Below are positions 56,226 through 64,000 of a stretch of 64,000 bases of DNA, in pieces (position 1 is the stretch's first letter; every line of letters begins with the position of its first letter). The translations under genes were made by a program, and so were the position numbers. The DNA is from Jannaschia sp. Os4. GTDB taxonomy: Bacteria > Pseudomonadota > Alphaproteobacteria > Rhodobacterales > Rhodobacteraceae. The stretch is taken from contig NZ_JAFCAR010000004.1 of the NCBI RefSeq assembly GCF_016820245.1, forward strand, positions 620,001-684,000, in the 5' to 3' direction. The notes under the pieces were generated by a model that was not told the origin of the DNA, did no database searches, and worked only from the letters and a program-made list of their open reading frames with translations.

Positions 56226-56813
56226 GTGTGGCGGGGGCGGCGCGATGACCTGTCGGACCTCGACGACCACGCCCTCCTCCGCCGCGCGGCCGAGGGGGAC
56301 GGGCGGGCGGCGGGCGTGCTCGTCGAGCGGCTCGGCCCCCGCCTCCTCGCCTCGGTCGCGCGCCTCCTCGGCGGGGACCGGGCCGAGGCCGAGGACGTCG
56401 TGCAGGAGGCGTTCCTGCGCCTGTGGCGCAAGGGGGCCGACTGGGACGCGGGCGGCGCCGCCGCGCCGGGGACGTGGCTCCACCGGGTGGCCGCGAACCT
56501 CGCGCTGGACCGCCGCCGCCGGGCCGGCGCGCGGTGGGACGAGCTGGACGACGCCCATGCCGACGACGCGCCGGGCGCGGAGGCGCGCCTGATGGCGGGC
56601 GAGCGCGTCGAGGCGCTGGAGGCGGCGCTCGCCGCCCTGCCCGAGCGGCAGCGCGTCGCGGTCGTGCTGCGCCACGTGGAGGGCTACGCCAATCCCGAGA
56701 TCGCGGCCATGATGGACGTGGGCGTCGAGGCGGTGGAGAGCCTGACGTCCCGTGGCAGGCGGCGGCTGGCGGCGCTGCTCGGGCCACGCAAGGAGGAGTT
56801 GGGCCATGGATGA
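56226..56813 (+). CDS. ECF-family RNA polymerase sigma factor
   Basis: This 195-residue sigma-70 ECF protein has region 2 (residues ~20-85: LVERLGPRLLASVARLL, DRAEAEDVVQEAFLRLWRKG) and region 4 (about 130-185: ALPERQRVAVVLRHVEGYAN, then IAAMMDVGVEAVESLTSRGR). The VESLTSRGR signature is typical of ECF groups paired with short membrane anti-sigma proteins. It starts at GTG 56226 and overlaps the downstream anti-sigma candidate by 8 bases. Confidence 0.93.
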   Translation: MWRGRRDDLSDLDDHALLRRAAEGDGRAAGVLVERLGPRLLASVARLLGGDRAEAEDVVQEAFLRLWRKGADWDAGGAAAPGTWLHRVAANLALDRRRRAGARWDELDDAHADDAPGAEARLMAGERVEALEAALAALPERQRVAVVLRHVEGYANPEIAAMMDVGVEAVESLTSRGRRRLAALLGPRKEELGHG

Positions 56814-57063
56814 CCTCGACCGCGACCTGCGCGCCCTGTCACGCGCCGAGGCGCCGTTGCCGCCCCACCTGCGCGGGCGGATCGTGGGCGGCCTGCCCCG
56901 TCCTCGCCCCCTGCCCCGCCTCGCGTGGGTGGGCCTGCCCGCCGCGCTCGCCGCCGGGCTGGCGATCGGAATGCTGGACCCCGTGGCGGTGATCGCGCCG
57001 CTCTCCGGCGGGGAGGCCGAGTTCGCGGACCTCGCCGTGCTGTCGTGGGAGGACCTCGAATGA
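56806..57063 (+). CDS. Small single-helix protein, candidate anti-sigma factor
   Basis: This 85-residue protein has a cytoplasmic N-terminal stretch (DDLDRDLRALSRAEAPLPPH), one membrane helix (about residues 39-60, LAWVGLPAALAAGLAIGML) and a short acidic periplasmic tail (GGEAEFADLAVLSWEDLE). Topology and position directly after an ECF sigma gene suggest an anti-sigma factor, but it lacks the His-x3-Cys-x2-Cys zinc motif. It overlaps both the sigma gene and the next gene (ATGA at 57060-57063). Confidence 0.75.
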   Translation: MDDLDRDLRALSRAEAPLPPHLRGRIVGGLPRPRPLPRLAWVGLPAALAAGLAIGMLDPVAVIAPLSGGEAEFADLAVLSWEDLE

Positions 57064-57485
57064 GACGCTGGGTGCCCTGGGCCTTGGCCGCCTCGCTGGC
57101 GGTGAACCTCCTGGTCGCCGGCGCGGTGGTCGGCGCGATGGCGATGGGCGGCGGGGACCGGGCGCGCGGCTTCGGCGGGCCGCCCGAGCTGGCCCTCGCC
57201 CGCGCGCTCCCGAAGGAGGAGCGGGCGCGCTTGCGGGAGGCGTTGCGCGATGCTGCGGTGCGGCGAGGCGACCGGACCCGGACCCGCGACGCCGTGGTGG
57301 CGGCGCTGCGGGCGGAGCCGTTCGACGCGGCGGCGCTGGAGCTCGCGCTGGTGGAGGCGGTCGAGCGCCAGCGCGCGCCGCGCGCCGAGGCGGCCGCCGC
57401 CATCGCCGCCGCCGTCGGGCGGCTGGCCCCGGAGGAGCGGGCCGCGCTGGTCGAGGCGATCGGGCGGCGGACGCGCCTCAGGTGA
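57060..57485 (+). CDS. Periplasmic heavy-metal sensor/Spy-like protein (CnrX type)
   Basis: This 141-residue protein has one N-terminal membrane helix (about residues 5-32, VPWALAASLAVNLLVAGAVV) and a helical periplasmic domain with LARALPKEERARLREALRDA and LAPEERAALVEAIGRR. This is the helical-hairpin pattern of CnrX/Spy/CpxP-type proteins (periplasmic heavy-metal sensor family). In CnrYXH systems CnrX senses metal and frees the sigma factor from the anti-sigma. A similar circuit here is inferred. Metal-binding His/Cys/Met residues are scarce, so another signal is possible. Convergent with the PleD-type gene. Confidence 0.83.
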   Translation: MRRWVPWALAASLAVNLLVAGAVVGAMAMGGGDRARGFGGPPELALARALPKEERARLREALRDAAVRRGDRTRTRDAVVAALRAEPFDAAALELALVEAVERQRAPRAEAAAAIAAAVGRLAPEERAALVEAIGRRTRLR

Positions 57486-58878
57486 TGTGGGCCACGCGGT
57501 TCCGCCCGCCCTCCTTGGCGGAGTAGAGCGCGCGGTCGGCCACGCGCAGGGCCGCGTCCTCGCCCGCGTCGTCCATCACGGCGGTCCCAAGGGACAGGGT
57601 CACGCGCACCTCCACGCCGTCCTCCAGCGCGATGGCGCTCGCCTCGACGGCGCGGCGCAGGCGCTCGGCCACGGCGCGGGTCGCCTCGGCGTCCGTGTCG
57701 GGCAGGATCACGAGGAACTCCTCGCCGCCCAGCCGCGCCACGAGGTCCTCCGTCCGCAGGTTCAGCCGCATGACCTGCGCCACCCGCGTCAGCACGAGGT
57801 CCCCGGCCGCATGGCCCCAGCGGTCGTTGACCGCCTTGAAGTGGTCGATGTCCACCATGGCCACCCCCACGCGCCCCCCCTCGCGGCGGCAGCGCTCGGC
57901 CACGCGGCGCAGGTGGGCGAGGGCGTAGCGCCGGTTGTGGAGGCCCGTCAGCGGGTCCGTCACGGCCATCTGCAGCCCGGTGTCGAGGTTGCGGCGCATC
58001 CGGTCCCCGCGCAGCTTGCGCGCGAGATGGGTGCGGATGCGGGCGGCCAACTCGTCGGGCGGGACGTCGCGCGCCACCGCGTCGGCGGCCCCGAGGTCGA
58101 GCGCGGTCGCCGCGCGCTCGCCGCCCGCTTCGGGCAGGAGCGCGACGTAGGCCGCATGCCGCGAGGCGGGGCGCGCGCGCATCTCGCTCATCAGGCGCAG
58201 GCCGGTCCCCGGCTGCGCGGCGTCGTCGTCGATCACCACCACGTCCGGCATGGTCTCGGGGGCAAGGTCGAGCGCCGCGTCCGGGTCGAGCGCGGCGACG
58301 CCGCCGCGGAAGCGCTGGCCCAGCGCCCGGCGCAGCCCCTCGGCGGCGGCCGTCGGCGGCGCGATCAGCGCGATGCGACCCTCGGGCTCGGCGGGCGCGG
58401 GGGACGCGAAGGCGGCCTGCCCGCGCTCGCCGAAGCCCATCGGGCGGGGGGCCTCGACCGCGTCCCACCCGAACAGGGCGCCGCGGCTCTCGTACTCCCG
58501 CTCCTCGCCGCGCGCGCGCAGCAGGGAGCGGACCCGCGCGAGCAGCGCGACCTCCTCGACGGGCTTGCAGAGGTAGTCGTCCGCCCCCGCCGACAGCCCG
58601 TCGATGCGGGCGTCCGCCTCGGGCGAGGCGGTGACGATGATGACCGGGATGGAGGCCAGCGCGGGATCCGCGCGCAGCGCCCGGCAGGTGTCCGCCCCCG
58701 ACAGGCCCGGCATGACCATGTCGAGGATGACGATGTCCGGCTGCTCGGCCGCCGCGACCTCCAGCGCCTCCGCGCCGGACGCCGCCATGAGCACGTCGTA
58801 GCGCGCGGCGGTCAGCTTGACCTTGAGGATCGCTCTGTTCGTCGCCACGTCGTCGACGACGAGAATGCGGCCTGTCAT
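57478..58878 (-). CDS. pleD: PleD-type response regulator with diguanylate cyclase (REC-REC-GGDEF)
   Basis: This 466-residue protein makes c-di-GMP. REC1 (residues 1-120) has the phospho-acceptor Asp53 in DIVILDMVMPGLSG. A second, diverged REC (about 165-285, DVVVIDDD) follows. The GGDEF domain ends the protein, with GGEEF at about 384-388 and an inhibitory RxxD site (RTED) five residues upstream, so catalysis and feedback control should both work. The start at 58878 gives MTGRILVVDD, the usual PleD beginning; an upstream in-frame ATG at 58926 adds 16 unusual residues. No divK is next to it. Divergent from the DUF3572 gene across a CtrA-like site. Confidence 0.92.
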   Translation of the reverse strand: MTGRILVVDDVATNRAILKVKLTAARYDVLMAASGAEALEVAAAEQPDIVILDMVMPGLSGADTCRALRADPALASIPVIIVTASPEADARIDGLSAGADDYLCKPVEEVALLARVRSLLRARGEEREYESRGALFGWDAVEAPRPMGFGERGQAAFASPAPAEPEGRIALIAPPTAAAEGLRRALGQRFRGGVAALDPDAALDLAPETMPDVVVIDDDAAQPGTGLRLMSEMRARPASRHAAYVALLPEAGGERAATALDLGAADAVARDVPPDELAARIRTHLARKLRGDRMRRNLDTGLQMAVTDPLTGLHNRRYALAHLRRVAERCRREGGRVGVAMVDIDHFKAVNDRWGHAAGDLVLTRVAQVMRLNLRTEDLVARLGGEEFLVILPDTDAEATRAVAERLRRAVEASAIALEDGVEVRVTLSLGTAVMDDAGEDAALRVADRALYSAKEGGRNRVAHIT

Positions 58879-58939
58879 TCGAAACCCGTTCTCCGCCCCG
58901 CCAATGGGGCGATATGACACCGGCATGGGGCCACAGTCG

Positions 58940-58954
58940 TTAACGGACCGTTAC
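58940..58954. promoter_or_regulatory. CtrA-like site TTAA-N7-TTAC
   Basis: TTAA (58940-58943), seven bases, TTAC (58951-58954), within the near-palindrome GTTAACGGACCGTTAC. It lies between the divergent pleD and DUF3572 genes. One base differs from the full CtrA consensus. Confidence 0.45.
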
Positions 58955-58984
58955 TGTTTCGCATTCGTGACGAAAGGGAGACGC

Positions 58985-59272
58985 ATGCAGGGGAACCATG
59001 GGCAGGATCGCGCCGAGATGCTGGGGCTGCAGGCGCTCGGCTGGCTGGCGGAGACGGACCGCCTCGGCGCCTTCGCGGGCGCGACGGGGGCCGACCTCGA
59101 CACGGTGAGGGCCGGGGCCGCCGATCCGGCGTTCCTCGGCGCGGTGCTCGACTTCGTGATGTCGGACGACGCGGCGGCGCGCGCCTTCTGCGAGGAGAAC
59201 GGCCTCGCCGCCGAGGATCTGGTGCGGGCGCGGGCGGCGCTGCCGGGGGGCGACCACGTCCACTGGACGTGA
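58985..59272 (+). CDS. DUF3572 protein
   Basis: This 95-residue, mostly helical, acidic protein matches the DUF3572 family: AEMLGLQALGWLAETDRLGA near residue 10, DPAFLGAVLDFVMSDDAAAR, and AFCEENGLAAEDLVRARAAL. It has no signal peptide. The function is unknown, but in alphaproteobacteria the gene commonly neighbours divK/pleD. AAGGGAG precedes ATG 58985. Its expression may share the CtrA-like site with pleD. Confidence 0.88.
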   Translation: MQGNHGQDRAEMLGLQALGWLAETDRLGAFAGATGADLDTVRAGAADPAFLGAVLDFVMSDDAAARAFCEENGLAAEDLVRARAALPGGDHVHWT

Positions 59273-59288
59273 CCGCCCGCCCCCAAGC

Positions 59289-61112
59289 TCACTCGGTCAT
59301 CCACCACACGTCCGGCTGGAACCCGATCCAGTCGCCGTAGATCGGCAGCGTCTCGGGATATTGCAGCTCGTCCGCGTGGGCGAGGTAGCTGATCGGGTTG
59401 TGCGAGGTGGGGATCACGTAGCGCCCCGCCGTCAGCACCCGGTCCAGCGCGCGCACGGCGGCGACGTAGTCCTCTTGGGTGTCCGCCGAGAGCATCGCCT
59501 CGACCATGCCGTCGATGGCCGGGTCGGTCGCGCCCATCCAGTTGCGGCTGCCCTCCTGGCCGGCCGCCTCGGACCCCCAGTAGGCGAGCTGCTCGTTGCC
59601 GGGCGACAGCGACACGCCCCAGACGTTCCACGTCATGTCGAAGTCGAAGGCCGTGGTCCGCTCCTTGAACTGGGCGGAGTCGATGGACGTCACCGTCGGC
59701 TCGATCCCGAGCCGCTTGAGCGCCTCGGTGTAGATGTCGACGATGGACGCCACCTCGGACGAGCCCTGCGGCAGCATGATCTCGAAGGTCACGACCGCGC
59801 CGTCCGGCCCCCGCAGGGCGCCGTCGTCGCCGATCACGTAGCCCGCCTCCTCGAGGAGGGCCGTGGCGCGGCGCAGGCCGCCCCGGTTGGCGACCTCGCC
59901 GTTCGTCTCGGGCAGCGCGTAGCCCTCCAGCGTGCCGGGCAGCAGGTCGTCGGCGTAGGGCGCCAGCAGCTCGGCCACGCGCCCCTCGGCCGGGCCGTCC
60001 TGCATCCCGAGCGGCGAGTTCGCGAAGTAGGAGGTGATCCGCGGCAGCGCGCCGTCGTTGAGCACCGCGTTCATGTACTCGAAGTTGTAGGCCTCGATCA
60101 TCGCCTGCCGCACGCGCCAGTCGTCGAAGGGCGCGCGGCGCGTGTTCATCACGAGGCCGGTCATGCCCGTGGGCCGCTGGTGCGGGATCTCGGACAGGAC
60201 CACGTCGCCCGACTGCACGGCGGGGAAGTCGTAGTCGCGGTTCCACTTCGCGGCGTTCGTCTCGCGGAAGGTGGAGAGCTCGCCCGCCTTGAACGCCTCG
60301 AAATGCGCGGTGGCGTCGCCGAAGAACTCCATGCGGATCGTGTCGACGTTGTTGGTCCCGACCCGCACGGGCAGGTCCGCGCCCCAGTAGCCCTCGTTCC
60401 GCGACAACTCCACGAAGCGGCCGGCGTCGACGTCGGTGATCACGTAGGGGGCGGAGGTGATCGGCACCTCGTCCAGCCCGCTCTCGAAGAAGGCCTCCTC
60501 GCGGCCCTCCCACTGCGCGGCCTTCATCACGGGGCGCATCCCGAGGATCATCAGCAGCTCGCGGTCGGGCGAGTCGATGGTGAAGCGCACGCCGCGCTCG
60601 CCGACCTGCTCCAGCGCCGTGACCCGGTTGAACGCGCCGCGGTAGCGCCCGTGGGCGCCCTCCTGCCCGAGGATGTTGAACGACCAGATCACGTCCTGCG
60701 GCGTGACGGGGGTGCCGTCCGAGAAGCGCGCGTCCGCGTCGAGCGTGTAGGTCACCTGCGTCTCGTCCTCGGAGACCTCGACCGACTCCGCGAGCAGCGC
60801 GTAGTTGGTGAACGGCTCCCCGTAGGAGCGGTGCATCAGCGTCTCGTAGGCGAGGAACCGGAGCTGCCACGGCACCCGGCCCTTCTGGATGTGGGGGTTG
60901 AGGCTGTCGAAGCTGCCGACCTGCCCGTCCGAGAACGCGCCGCCCTTGGGGGCGTCCGGGTTCACGTGCGGCAGGTGCGCGAAGCCGGGCTCCATCTCGG
61001 GCTCGCCGTAGAGCGCGATGCCGTGCCCGTCGGCCCAAGCCGGGGCGCCCGCGGCCCCCGCCAGCAGGAGCGCGGCGGTCGCGGCGCGCAGGGTCGTCGT
61101 GGTGGGTTGCAT
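59289..61112 (-). CDS. Extracellular solute-binding protein family 5 (YejA-like)
   Basis: This 607-residue periplasmic binding protein of peptide/nickel-type ABC importers has a signal peptide (ATAALLLAGAAGAPAWADGH). HGIALYGEPEMEPGFAHLPH and NPDAPKGGAFSDGQVGSFDS follow, a pattern of the YejA branch (oligopeptide, microcin C). The WNVWGVSLSPGNEQLAYWGS segment and C-terminal GRYVIPTSHNPISYLAHADE are also typical. The permease and ATPase genes (yejBEF) are not adjacent in this window, unless they lie beyond another unit. Upstream it has a 590-base non-coding region that also holds a small-RNA candidate on the other strand. Confidence 0.92.
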   Translation of the reverse strand: MQPTTTTLRAATAALLLAGAAGAPAWADGHGIALYGEPEMEPGFAHLPHVNPDAPKGGAFSDGQVGSFDSLNPHIQKGRVPWQLRFLAYETLMHRSYGEPFTNYALLAESVEVSEDETQVTYTLDADARFSDGTPVTPQDVIWSFNILGQEGAHGRYRGAFNRVTALEQVGERGVRFTIDSPDRELLMILGMRPVMKAAQWEGREEAFFESGLDEVPITSAPYVITDVDAGRFVELSRNEGYWGADLPVRVGTNNVDTIRMEFFGDATAHFEAFKAGELSTFRETNAAKWNRDYDFPAVQSGDVVLSEIPHQRPTGMTGLVMNTRRAPFDDWRVRQAMIEAYNFEYMNAVLNDGALPRITSYFANSPLGMQDGPAEGRVAELLAPYADDLLPGTLEGYALPETNGEVANRGGLRRATALLEEAGYVIGDDGALRGPDGAVVTFEIMLPQGSSEVASIVDIYTEALKRLGIEPTVTSIDSAQFKERTTAFDFDMTWNVWGVSLSPGNEQLAYWGSEAAGQEGSRNWMGATDPAIDGMVEAMLSADTQEDYVAAVRALDRVLTAGRYVIPTSHNPISYLAHADELQYPETLPIYGDWIGFQPDVWWMTE

Positions 61113-61211
61113 GGCTCGATCCTCTCCCCTCGTTTGGGGATCGTTGAAGCCGCGTTAACCGGGGCGGGCAAGCCCTTCAAAACCCCGTGAATCCGGCGCG
61201 CGAGTTTGTGC

Positions 61212-61240
61212 TTGGACTCTATGACGTGAACGTCTATGTT
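61212..61240 (+). promoter_or_regulatory. Sigma-70 promoter with a palindromic operator in the spacer
   Basis: A -35 TTGGAC (61212-61217), a 17-base spacer and a -10 TATGTT (61235-61240). The spacer contains the perfect inverted repeat GACGT-GA-ACGTC (61223-61234), ending exactly at the -10. It drives the small-RNA candidate downstream and looks built for repression or activation by a dimeric regulator. Confidence 0.65.
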
Positions 61241-61246
61241 TGACCC

Positions 61247-61325
61247 ACTGCTCGATAGGTTTCTTGCCTGTATGAAACCTGCCTCAATGACTGGACGCCG
61301 ACCTCGTGTCGGCGTCTTTTTCTTT
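61247..61325 (+). ncRNA. Orphan small RNA candidate (~75-80 nt)
   Basis: Between the promoter at 61212 and a strong terminator, the transcript would hold one hairpin AGGTTTC-N10-GAAACCT (61257-61280, loop TTGCCTGTAT), a short single-stranded linker (GCCTCAATGACTG) and a terminator hairpin GACGCCGAC-CTCGT-GTCGGCGTC (61294-61316) followed by TTTTTCTTT. No ORF of note fits inside. Structure and spacing are those of a bona fide intergenic small RNA. I do not recognise a known family. The ends are inferred. Confidence 0.72.
61294..61325 (+). terminator. Rho-independent terminator of the small RNA
   Basis: A perfect 9-bp stem GACGCCGAC/GTCGGCGTC with a 5-base loop is followed by TTTTTCTTT. It is the clearest intrinsic terminator in the window. 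Confidence 0.85.
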
Positions 61326-61702
61326 GGAGGCGACGGCAGTTGCGCGGCATCCCGGAGATGTCCCGGATCGCCCCGAAACCCAACGATGCTTGCGTTTTCT
61401 CGCGAATCTCCCATCCGCTCGACATGCCCGCGCCGGTCGTCGCGCCCGCTCTGATCGGCGGACTTCGCCCCCAGGCCGCCGGAGCGGATCGGGTCGTCAA
61501 CCTATGCGCGAATCACCCTCGCCGATGAGCTAGCAAAGAGCCGATTCGCCATCAAGCGCGGGGGCGGCAGGACGTCGCGTCCGCCTGCGGGCGCGGCAGG
61601 CCTGCACTGGAAACGGGCACGGGGCGGAAGGTCCGGCGCCTCTGGAACGCGGCACCGGGACGGGGCATTCCCCTTCCGTCCGCGACACGCACAGGTGCCT
61701 CC

Positions 61703-62482
61703 ATGACCGCTCCCCTCTCCGGCCGCACGGCCATCGTCACCGGCTCCAACTCCGGCATCGGGCTGGGCATGGCCCGCGAGCTGGCCCGCGCCGGCGCGGA
61801 CGTCGTGCTCAACTCCTACACGGACCGCGACGAGGACCACGCGTTGGCCGAGGAGATCGCGGCGGAGACCGGGACGAAGGCGCGCTACATCGCGGCGGAC
61901 CTGTCGGACGGGGCGGCGGCGCGCGGCCTCGTCGAGCAGGCGGGCGCCTGCGACATCCTCGTGAACAACGCGGGCATCCAGCACGTCGCGGGCATCGAGG
62001 AGTTCCCGACCGCGAAGTGGGACGCGATCCTCGCCATCAACCTCTCCTCGGCCTTCCACACGGCGGCGGTCGCGGTGCCCACGATGCGCGCGGCGGGCTG
62101 GGGCCGGGTCATCAACGTGGCCTCCGCCCACGGGCTCACCGCCTCGCCCTACAAGTCCGCCTACGTCGCGGCGAAGCACGGGGTCGTGGGCCTGACCAAG
62201 GTGATCGCGCTGGAGACGGCGGAGGAGCCGATCACCGCAAACGCGATCTGCCCCGGCTACGTCCTCACCCCGCTGGTCGAGTCGCAGATCCCCGACACCA
62301 TGGAGAAGTACGGCATGGACCGCGAGACAGCCGTGCGCGAGGTGCTGCTGACCCGCCAGCCGTCCAAGGAGTTCGCCACCACCGAGCAGCTCGGCGGCAC
62401 GGCGGTGTTCCTGTGCTCGGACCACGCCGCGCAGATCACCGGCACGACGATCAGCGTGGACGGCGGCTGGACCGCGCTGTGA
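61703..62482 (+). CDS. bdhA: 3-hydroxybutyrate dehydrogenase
   Basis: This 259-residue short-chain dehydrogenase/reductase oxidises (R)-3-hydroxybutyrate to acetoacetate with NAD, a step in using polyhydroxybutyrate. The NAD-binding motif is [12 protein letters not shown] (residues 14-25), followed by [15 protein letters not shown]. The catalytic set is Ser in INVASAHGL and Tyr/Lys in SAYVAAKHG. The NAGIQHV and [20 protein letters not shown] blocks are typical of BdhA. The stop overlaps the GTG start of arsH. A patatin-like lipase follows, as often seen for PHB genes. Confidence 0.94.
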   Translation: MTAPLSGRTAIVTGSNSGIGLGMARELARAGADVVLNSYTDRDEDHALAEEIAAETGTKARYIAADLSDGAAARGLVEQAGACDILVNNAGIQHVAGIEEFPTAKWDAILAINLSSAFHTAAVAVPTMRAAGWGRVINVASAHGLTASPYKSAYVAAKHGVVGLTKVIALETAEEPITANAICPGYVLTPLVESQIPDTMEKYGMDRETAVREVLLTRQPSKEFATTEQLGGTAVFLCSDHAAQITGTTISVDGGWTAL

Positions 62483-63201
62483 GCCCTTGGACCGACGCGG
62501 ATCACGGGCTGGCGGGCTACCGCGCCGTCGACCCGGACGACCTCCGCGCGCCGATCCGGTCGAGCCACAGGCCGCGCATCCTGATCCTCTACGGCAGCCT
62601 GCGGGAGCGCTCGTTCTCCCGCCTCGCCGCCGAGGAGGGCGCGCGGATGCTCGTGGGGCTCGGGGCGGAGGTGCGGTTCTACGACCCCCGCGGCCTGCCC
62701 CAGCCCGACGGGGCCGAGGCCGACCATCCCAAGGTGGCGGAGCTGCGCGAGGCGGCGACGTGGTGCGAGGGCATGGTCTGGTCCTCGCCCGAGCGGCACG
62801 GCGCGATGACCGGCATCATGAAGAGCCAGATCGACTGGATCCCGCTCTCGCTGGGCGGCGTGCGCCCGACGCAGGGCAAGACGCTGGCCGTGATGCAGGT
62901 CTCCGGCGGGTCGCAGTCGTTCAACACCGTCAACCAGCTCCGCATCCTCGGGCGCTGGATGCGGCTGCTGACGATCCCCAACCAGTCCTCCCTGCCCCGC
63001 GCGTGGGACGAGTTCGACGAGGCCGGGCGACTGGCCGACGGCCCCCTCAAGCGCCGCATCGCGGACGTGATGGAGGAGCTGGTGCGCTTCACGTGGCTCA
63101 CCCGCGACCTGCACGGCGTGCTGCTGGACCGCTACTCCGAGCGCGAGGAGCCGCCCGAGGCGCTGTCGGCGCGCGTCAACCAGTCGAAGGCCGCCCCATG
63201 A
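62479..63201 (+). CDS. arsH: ArsH-type NADPH-dependent FMN reductase
   Basis: This 240-residue flavoprotein of the ArsH family has the FMN-binding [20 protein letters not shown] near residue 34, then [40 protein letters not shown] and the [10 protein letters not shown] segment. ArsH proteins reduce quinones or oxidise organoarsenicals. No other ars gene is near, so a quinone- or stress-related role is as likely as arsenic. It starts at GTG 62479, overlapping the bdhA stop, and ends 4 bases into the patatin-like gene. Confidence 0.9.
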   Translation: MSPWTDADHGLAGYRAVDPDDLRAPIRSSHRPRILILYGSLRERSFSRLAAEEGARMLVGLGAEVRFYDPRGLPQPDGAEADHPKVAELREAATWCEGMVWSSPERHGAMTGIMKSQIDWIPLSLGGVRPTQGKTLAVMQVSGGSQSFNTVNQLRILGRWMRLLTIPNQSSLPRAWDEFDEAGRLADGPLKRRIADVMEELVRFTWLTRDLHGVLLDRYSEREEPPEALSARVNQSKAAP

Positions 63202-64000
63202 CCAAGCGGATCAACCTCGCCCTGCAGGGAGGCGGCGCGCATGGCGCGTTCACGTGGGGGGCGCTCGACGCGATCCTCGACGACGAGCGGATCGAGGTCG
63301 CCGCCATCTCGGGCACCTCGGCGGGCGCGCTCAACGGGGCCGCGCTCAAGGCGGGGCTGGTGAAGGGCGGGCGGGACGGGGCGCGCGAGAACCTCGCATG
63401 GCTCTGGGACCAGGTCGGCGCGCAGGAGGACGGCCACTGGGACGGCTGGCTGGAGGCATGGTCCCCCCGCGCCGTGTCCAAGGCCATCGAGATGTCGCCG
63501 CCCTACATGATCTGGGACATGCTCTCGCGCGGGATCTCGCCCTACTCCACGCCGGAGTTCACGTCCCAGGCCCTGCGCCGCATCGTGGAGCGGTTCGACT
63601 TCGACGACGTCTGCACGCCGGAGGGGGGGCCGCGCCTCCATGTCTGCGCGACCTCCGTCCGCACCGGCAAGATCCGGGTGTTCGAGGACGGGGAGATCTC
63701 GTCCGACGCCATCCTCGCCTCGGCCTGCCTGCCCACGCTGTTCCCGGCGGTCGAGATCGACGGCGAGGCCTACTGGGACGGCGGCTACACCGGGAATCCG
63801 GCCCTCTTCCCCTTGTTCGTCAACGACTTGCCGCGCGACGTTCTCGTGGTGAACATCAACCCGCTCGAGCGTGCGGAGGTGCCGACGACCGCCGCCGACA
63901 TCCAGAACCGCATCAACGAGATCAGCTTCAACACCTCGCTCCTGCGGGAGCTGCGCGCGATCGACTTCGTCCAGCGCCTGATCCACGAGGGCACGATTCC
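63198..64000 (+). CDS. Patatin-like phospholipase (3' end beyond the right edge)
   Basis: The frame is open from ATG 63198 to the window edge, so only the first ~267 residues are seen. The oxyanion loop is QGGGAHGAF (near residue 10), the nucleophile elbow is SGTSAG (near 39) and the catalytic Asp lies in [13 protein letters not shown] (near 195). It is a serine-aspartate lipase of the patatin family. The neighbour bdhA and the known patatin-like PHB depolymerases suggest a role in PHB breakdown; phospholipase activity is the alternative. Confidence 0.9.
   Translation, partial: MTKRINLALQGGGAHGAFTWGALDAILDDERIEVAAISGTSAGALNGAALKAGLVKGGRDGARENLAWLWDQVGAQEDGHWDGWLEAWSPRAVSKAIEMSPPYMIWDMLSRGISPYSTPEFTSQALRRIVERFDFDDVCTPEGGPRLHVCATSVRTGKIRVFEDGEISSDAILASACLPTLFPAVEIDGEAYWDGGYTGNPALFPLFVNDLPRDVLVVNINPLERAEVPTTAADIQNRINEISFNTSLLRELRAIDFVQRLIHEGTI

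Larger units (their letters stand above)
61113..61702. other. 590-base intergenic region between divergent yejA-like and bdhA genes
   Basis: It holds the leader of the YejA-like gene (minus), a clear promoter and terminator pair for a small RNA on the plus strand (61212-61325) and about 375 bases before bdhA with no gene that I can support. Confidence 0.6.

Noticed and set aside
61141-61165. TTGA-N7-TTAA near the YejA-type gene as a fourth CtrA site
   Set aside because: One half-site is poor and it lies in an ordinary leader; not strong enough to list with the other three.

Overview
The window is a stretch of bacterial chromosome with very high G+C. It looks like an alphaproteobacterium of the Rhodobacterales (Roseobacter/Paracoccus group). 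The evidence is the gene neighbourhoods (comEC | gltX-gltA; yfgM-bamB-der; bolA-orf-grxD; bdhA-arsH-patatin), families typical of that order (DUF6456 with a DUF6477-like partner, DUF3572 beside a PleD-type regulator, Hint-domain RTX proteins, IalB family), CtrA-type TTAA-N7-TTAA sites, and a small RNA with two CTCCTCCC hairpin loops of the kind described in Rhodobacter. Almost all of it is coding. I see no insertion sequence, prophage, integrase or CRISPR array.

Layout. 1-4.3 kb: a partial comEC (left edge), gltX and gltA. 4.4-8.7 kb: a large heme peroxidase fused to RTX-like repeats and a Hint domain, then divergent DUF6456 and DUF6477-like genes. 8.7-15.2 kb: an MttB-family methyltransferase, guaA, a GNAT acetyltransferase coupled to a HerA-like ATPase, and an IalB-family protein. 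15.2-20.3 kb: an envelope block with an L,D-transpeptidase, an LpxD-like acyltransferase, an ACP and a ketoacyl-ACP synthase on the minus strand, and a Tat-exported DUF882 protein divergent to it. 20.4-29.2 kb: an orphan FbpC-type ATPase, a four-helix membrane protein, a 1793-residue RTX-Hint protein, tRNA-Leu(CAA) and a YpfJ-type metallopeptidase. 29.3-40.8 kb: mostly plus-strand housekeeping genes: VTT/DedA-type membrane protein, dsbB, an aminotransferase, ppiD-like, trpE, sodC, a GST, gluconokinase (minus), DUF1638, purL, bolA, a small membrane protein and grxD. 40.8-44.6 kb (minus): a small membrane protein, der, bamB and yfgM-like. 44.8-50.3 kb: an RND efflux adaptor and an enlarged permease. 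50.4-53.8 kb: a SitABCD-type manganese importer. 53.8-57.5 kb: a candidate CTCCTCCC small RNA, a 32-residue ORF, a TfoX-C protein, NUDIX and DUF983 genes, and a four-gene unit of EF-hand protein, ECF sigma factor, short membrane anti-sigma candidate and CnrX/Spy-like periplasmic protein. 57.5-61.1 kb: a PleD-type diguanylate cyclase, DUF3572 and a YejA-type binding protein. 61.2-64 kb: a strong orphan small-RNA candidate, then bdhA, arsH and a patatin-like lipase that runs off the right edge.

How it fits together. Many genes are tightly coupled, with ATGA or GTGA overlaps (herA-gnat, lpxD-acp-KAS, vtt-dsbB-aminotransferase, adaptor-RND, sitABCD, sigma-anti-sigma-sensor). Three intergenic regions between divergent genes (before comEC/gltX, DUF6456/DUF6477 and pleD/DUF3572) carry full or near CtrA-type sites. 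This suggests that DNA uptake, DUF6456 and c-di-GMP genes share the CtrA circuit; that is inference from the sites. The best leads for something undescribed are the two small RNAs (53.9 and 61.25 kb), both with a palindrome filling the promoter spacer; the peroxidase-RTX-Hint fusion; the EF-hand/ECF unit; and the L,D-transpeptidase/LpxD/ACP/KAS cassette.
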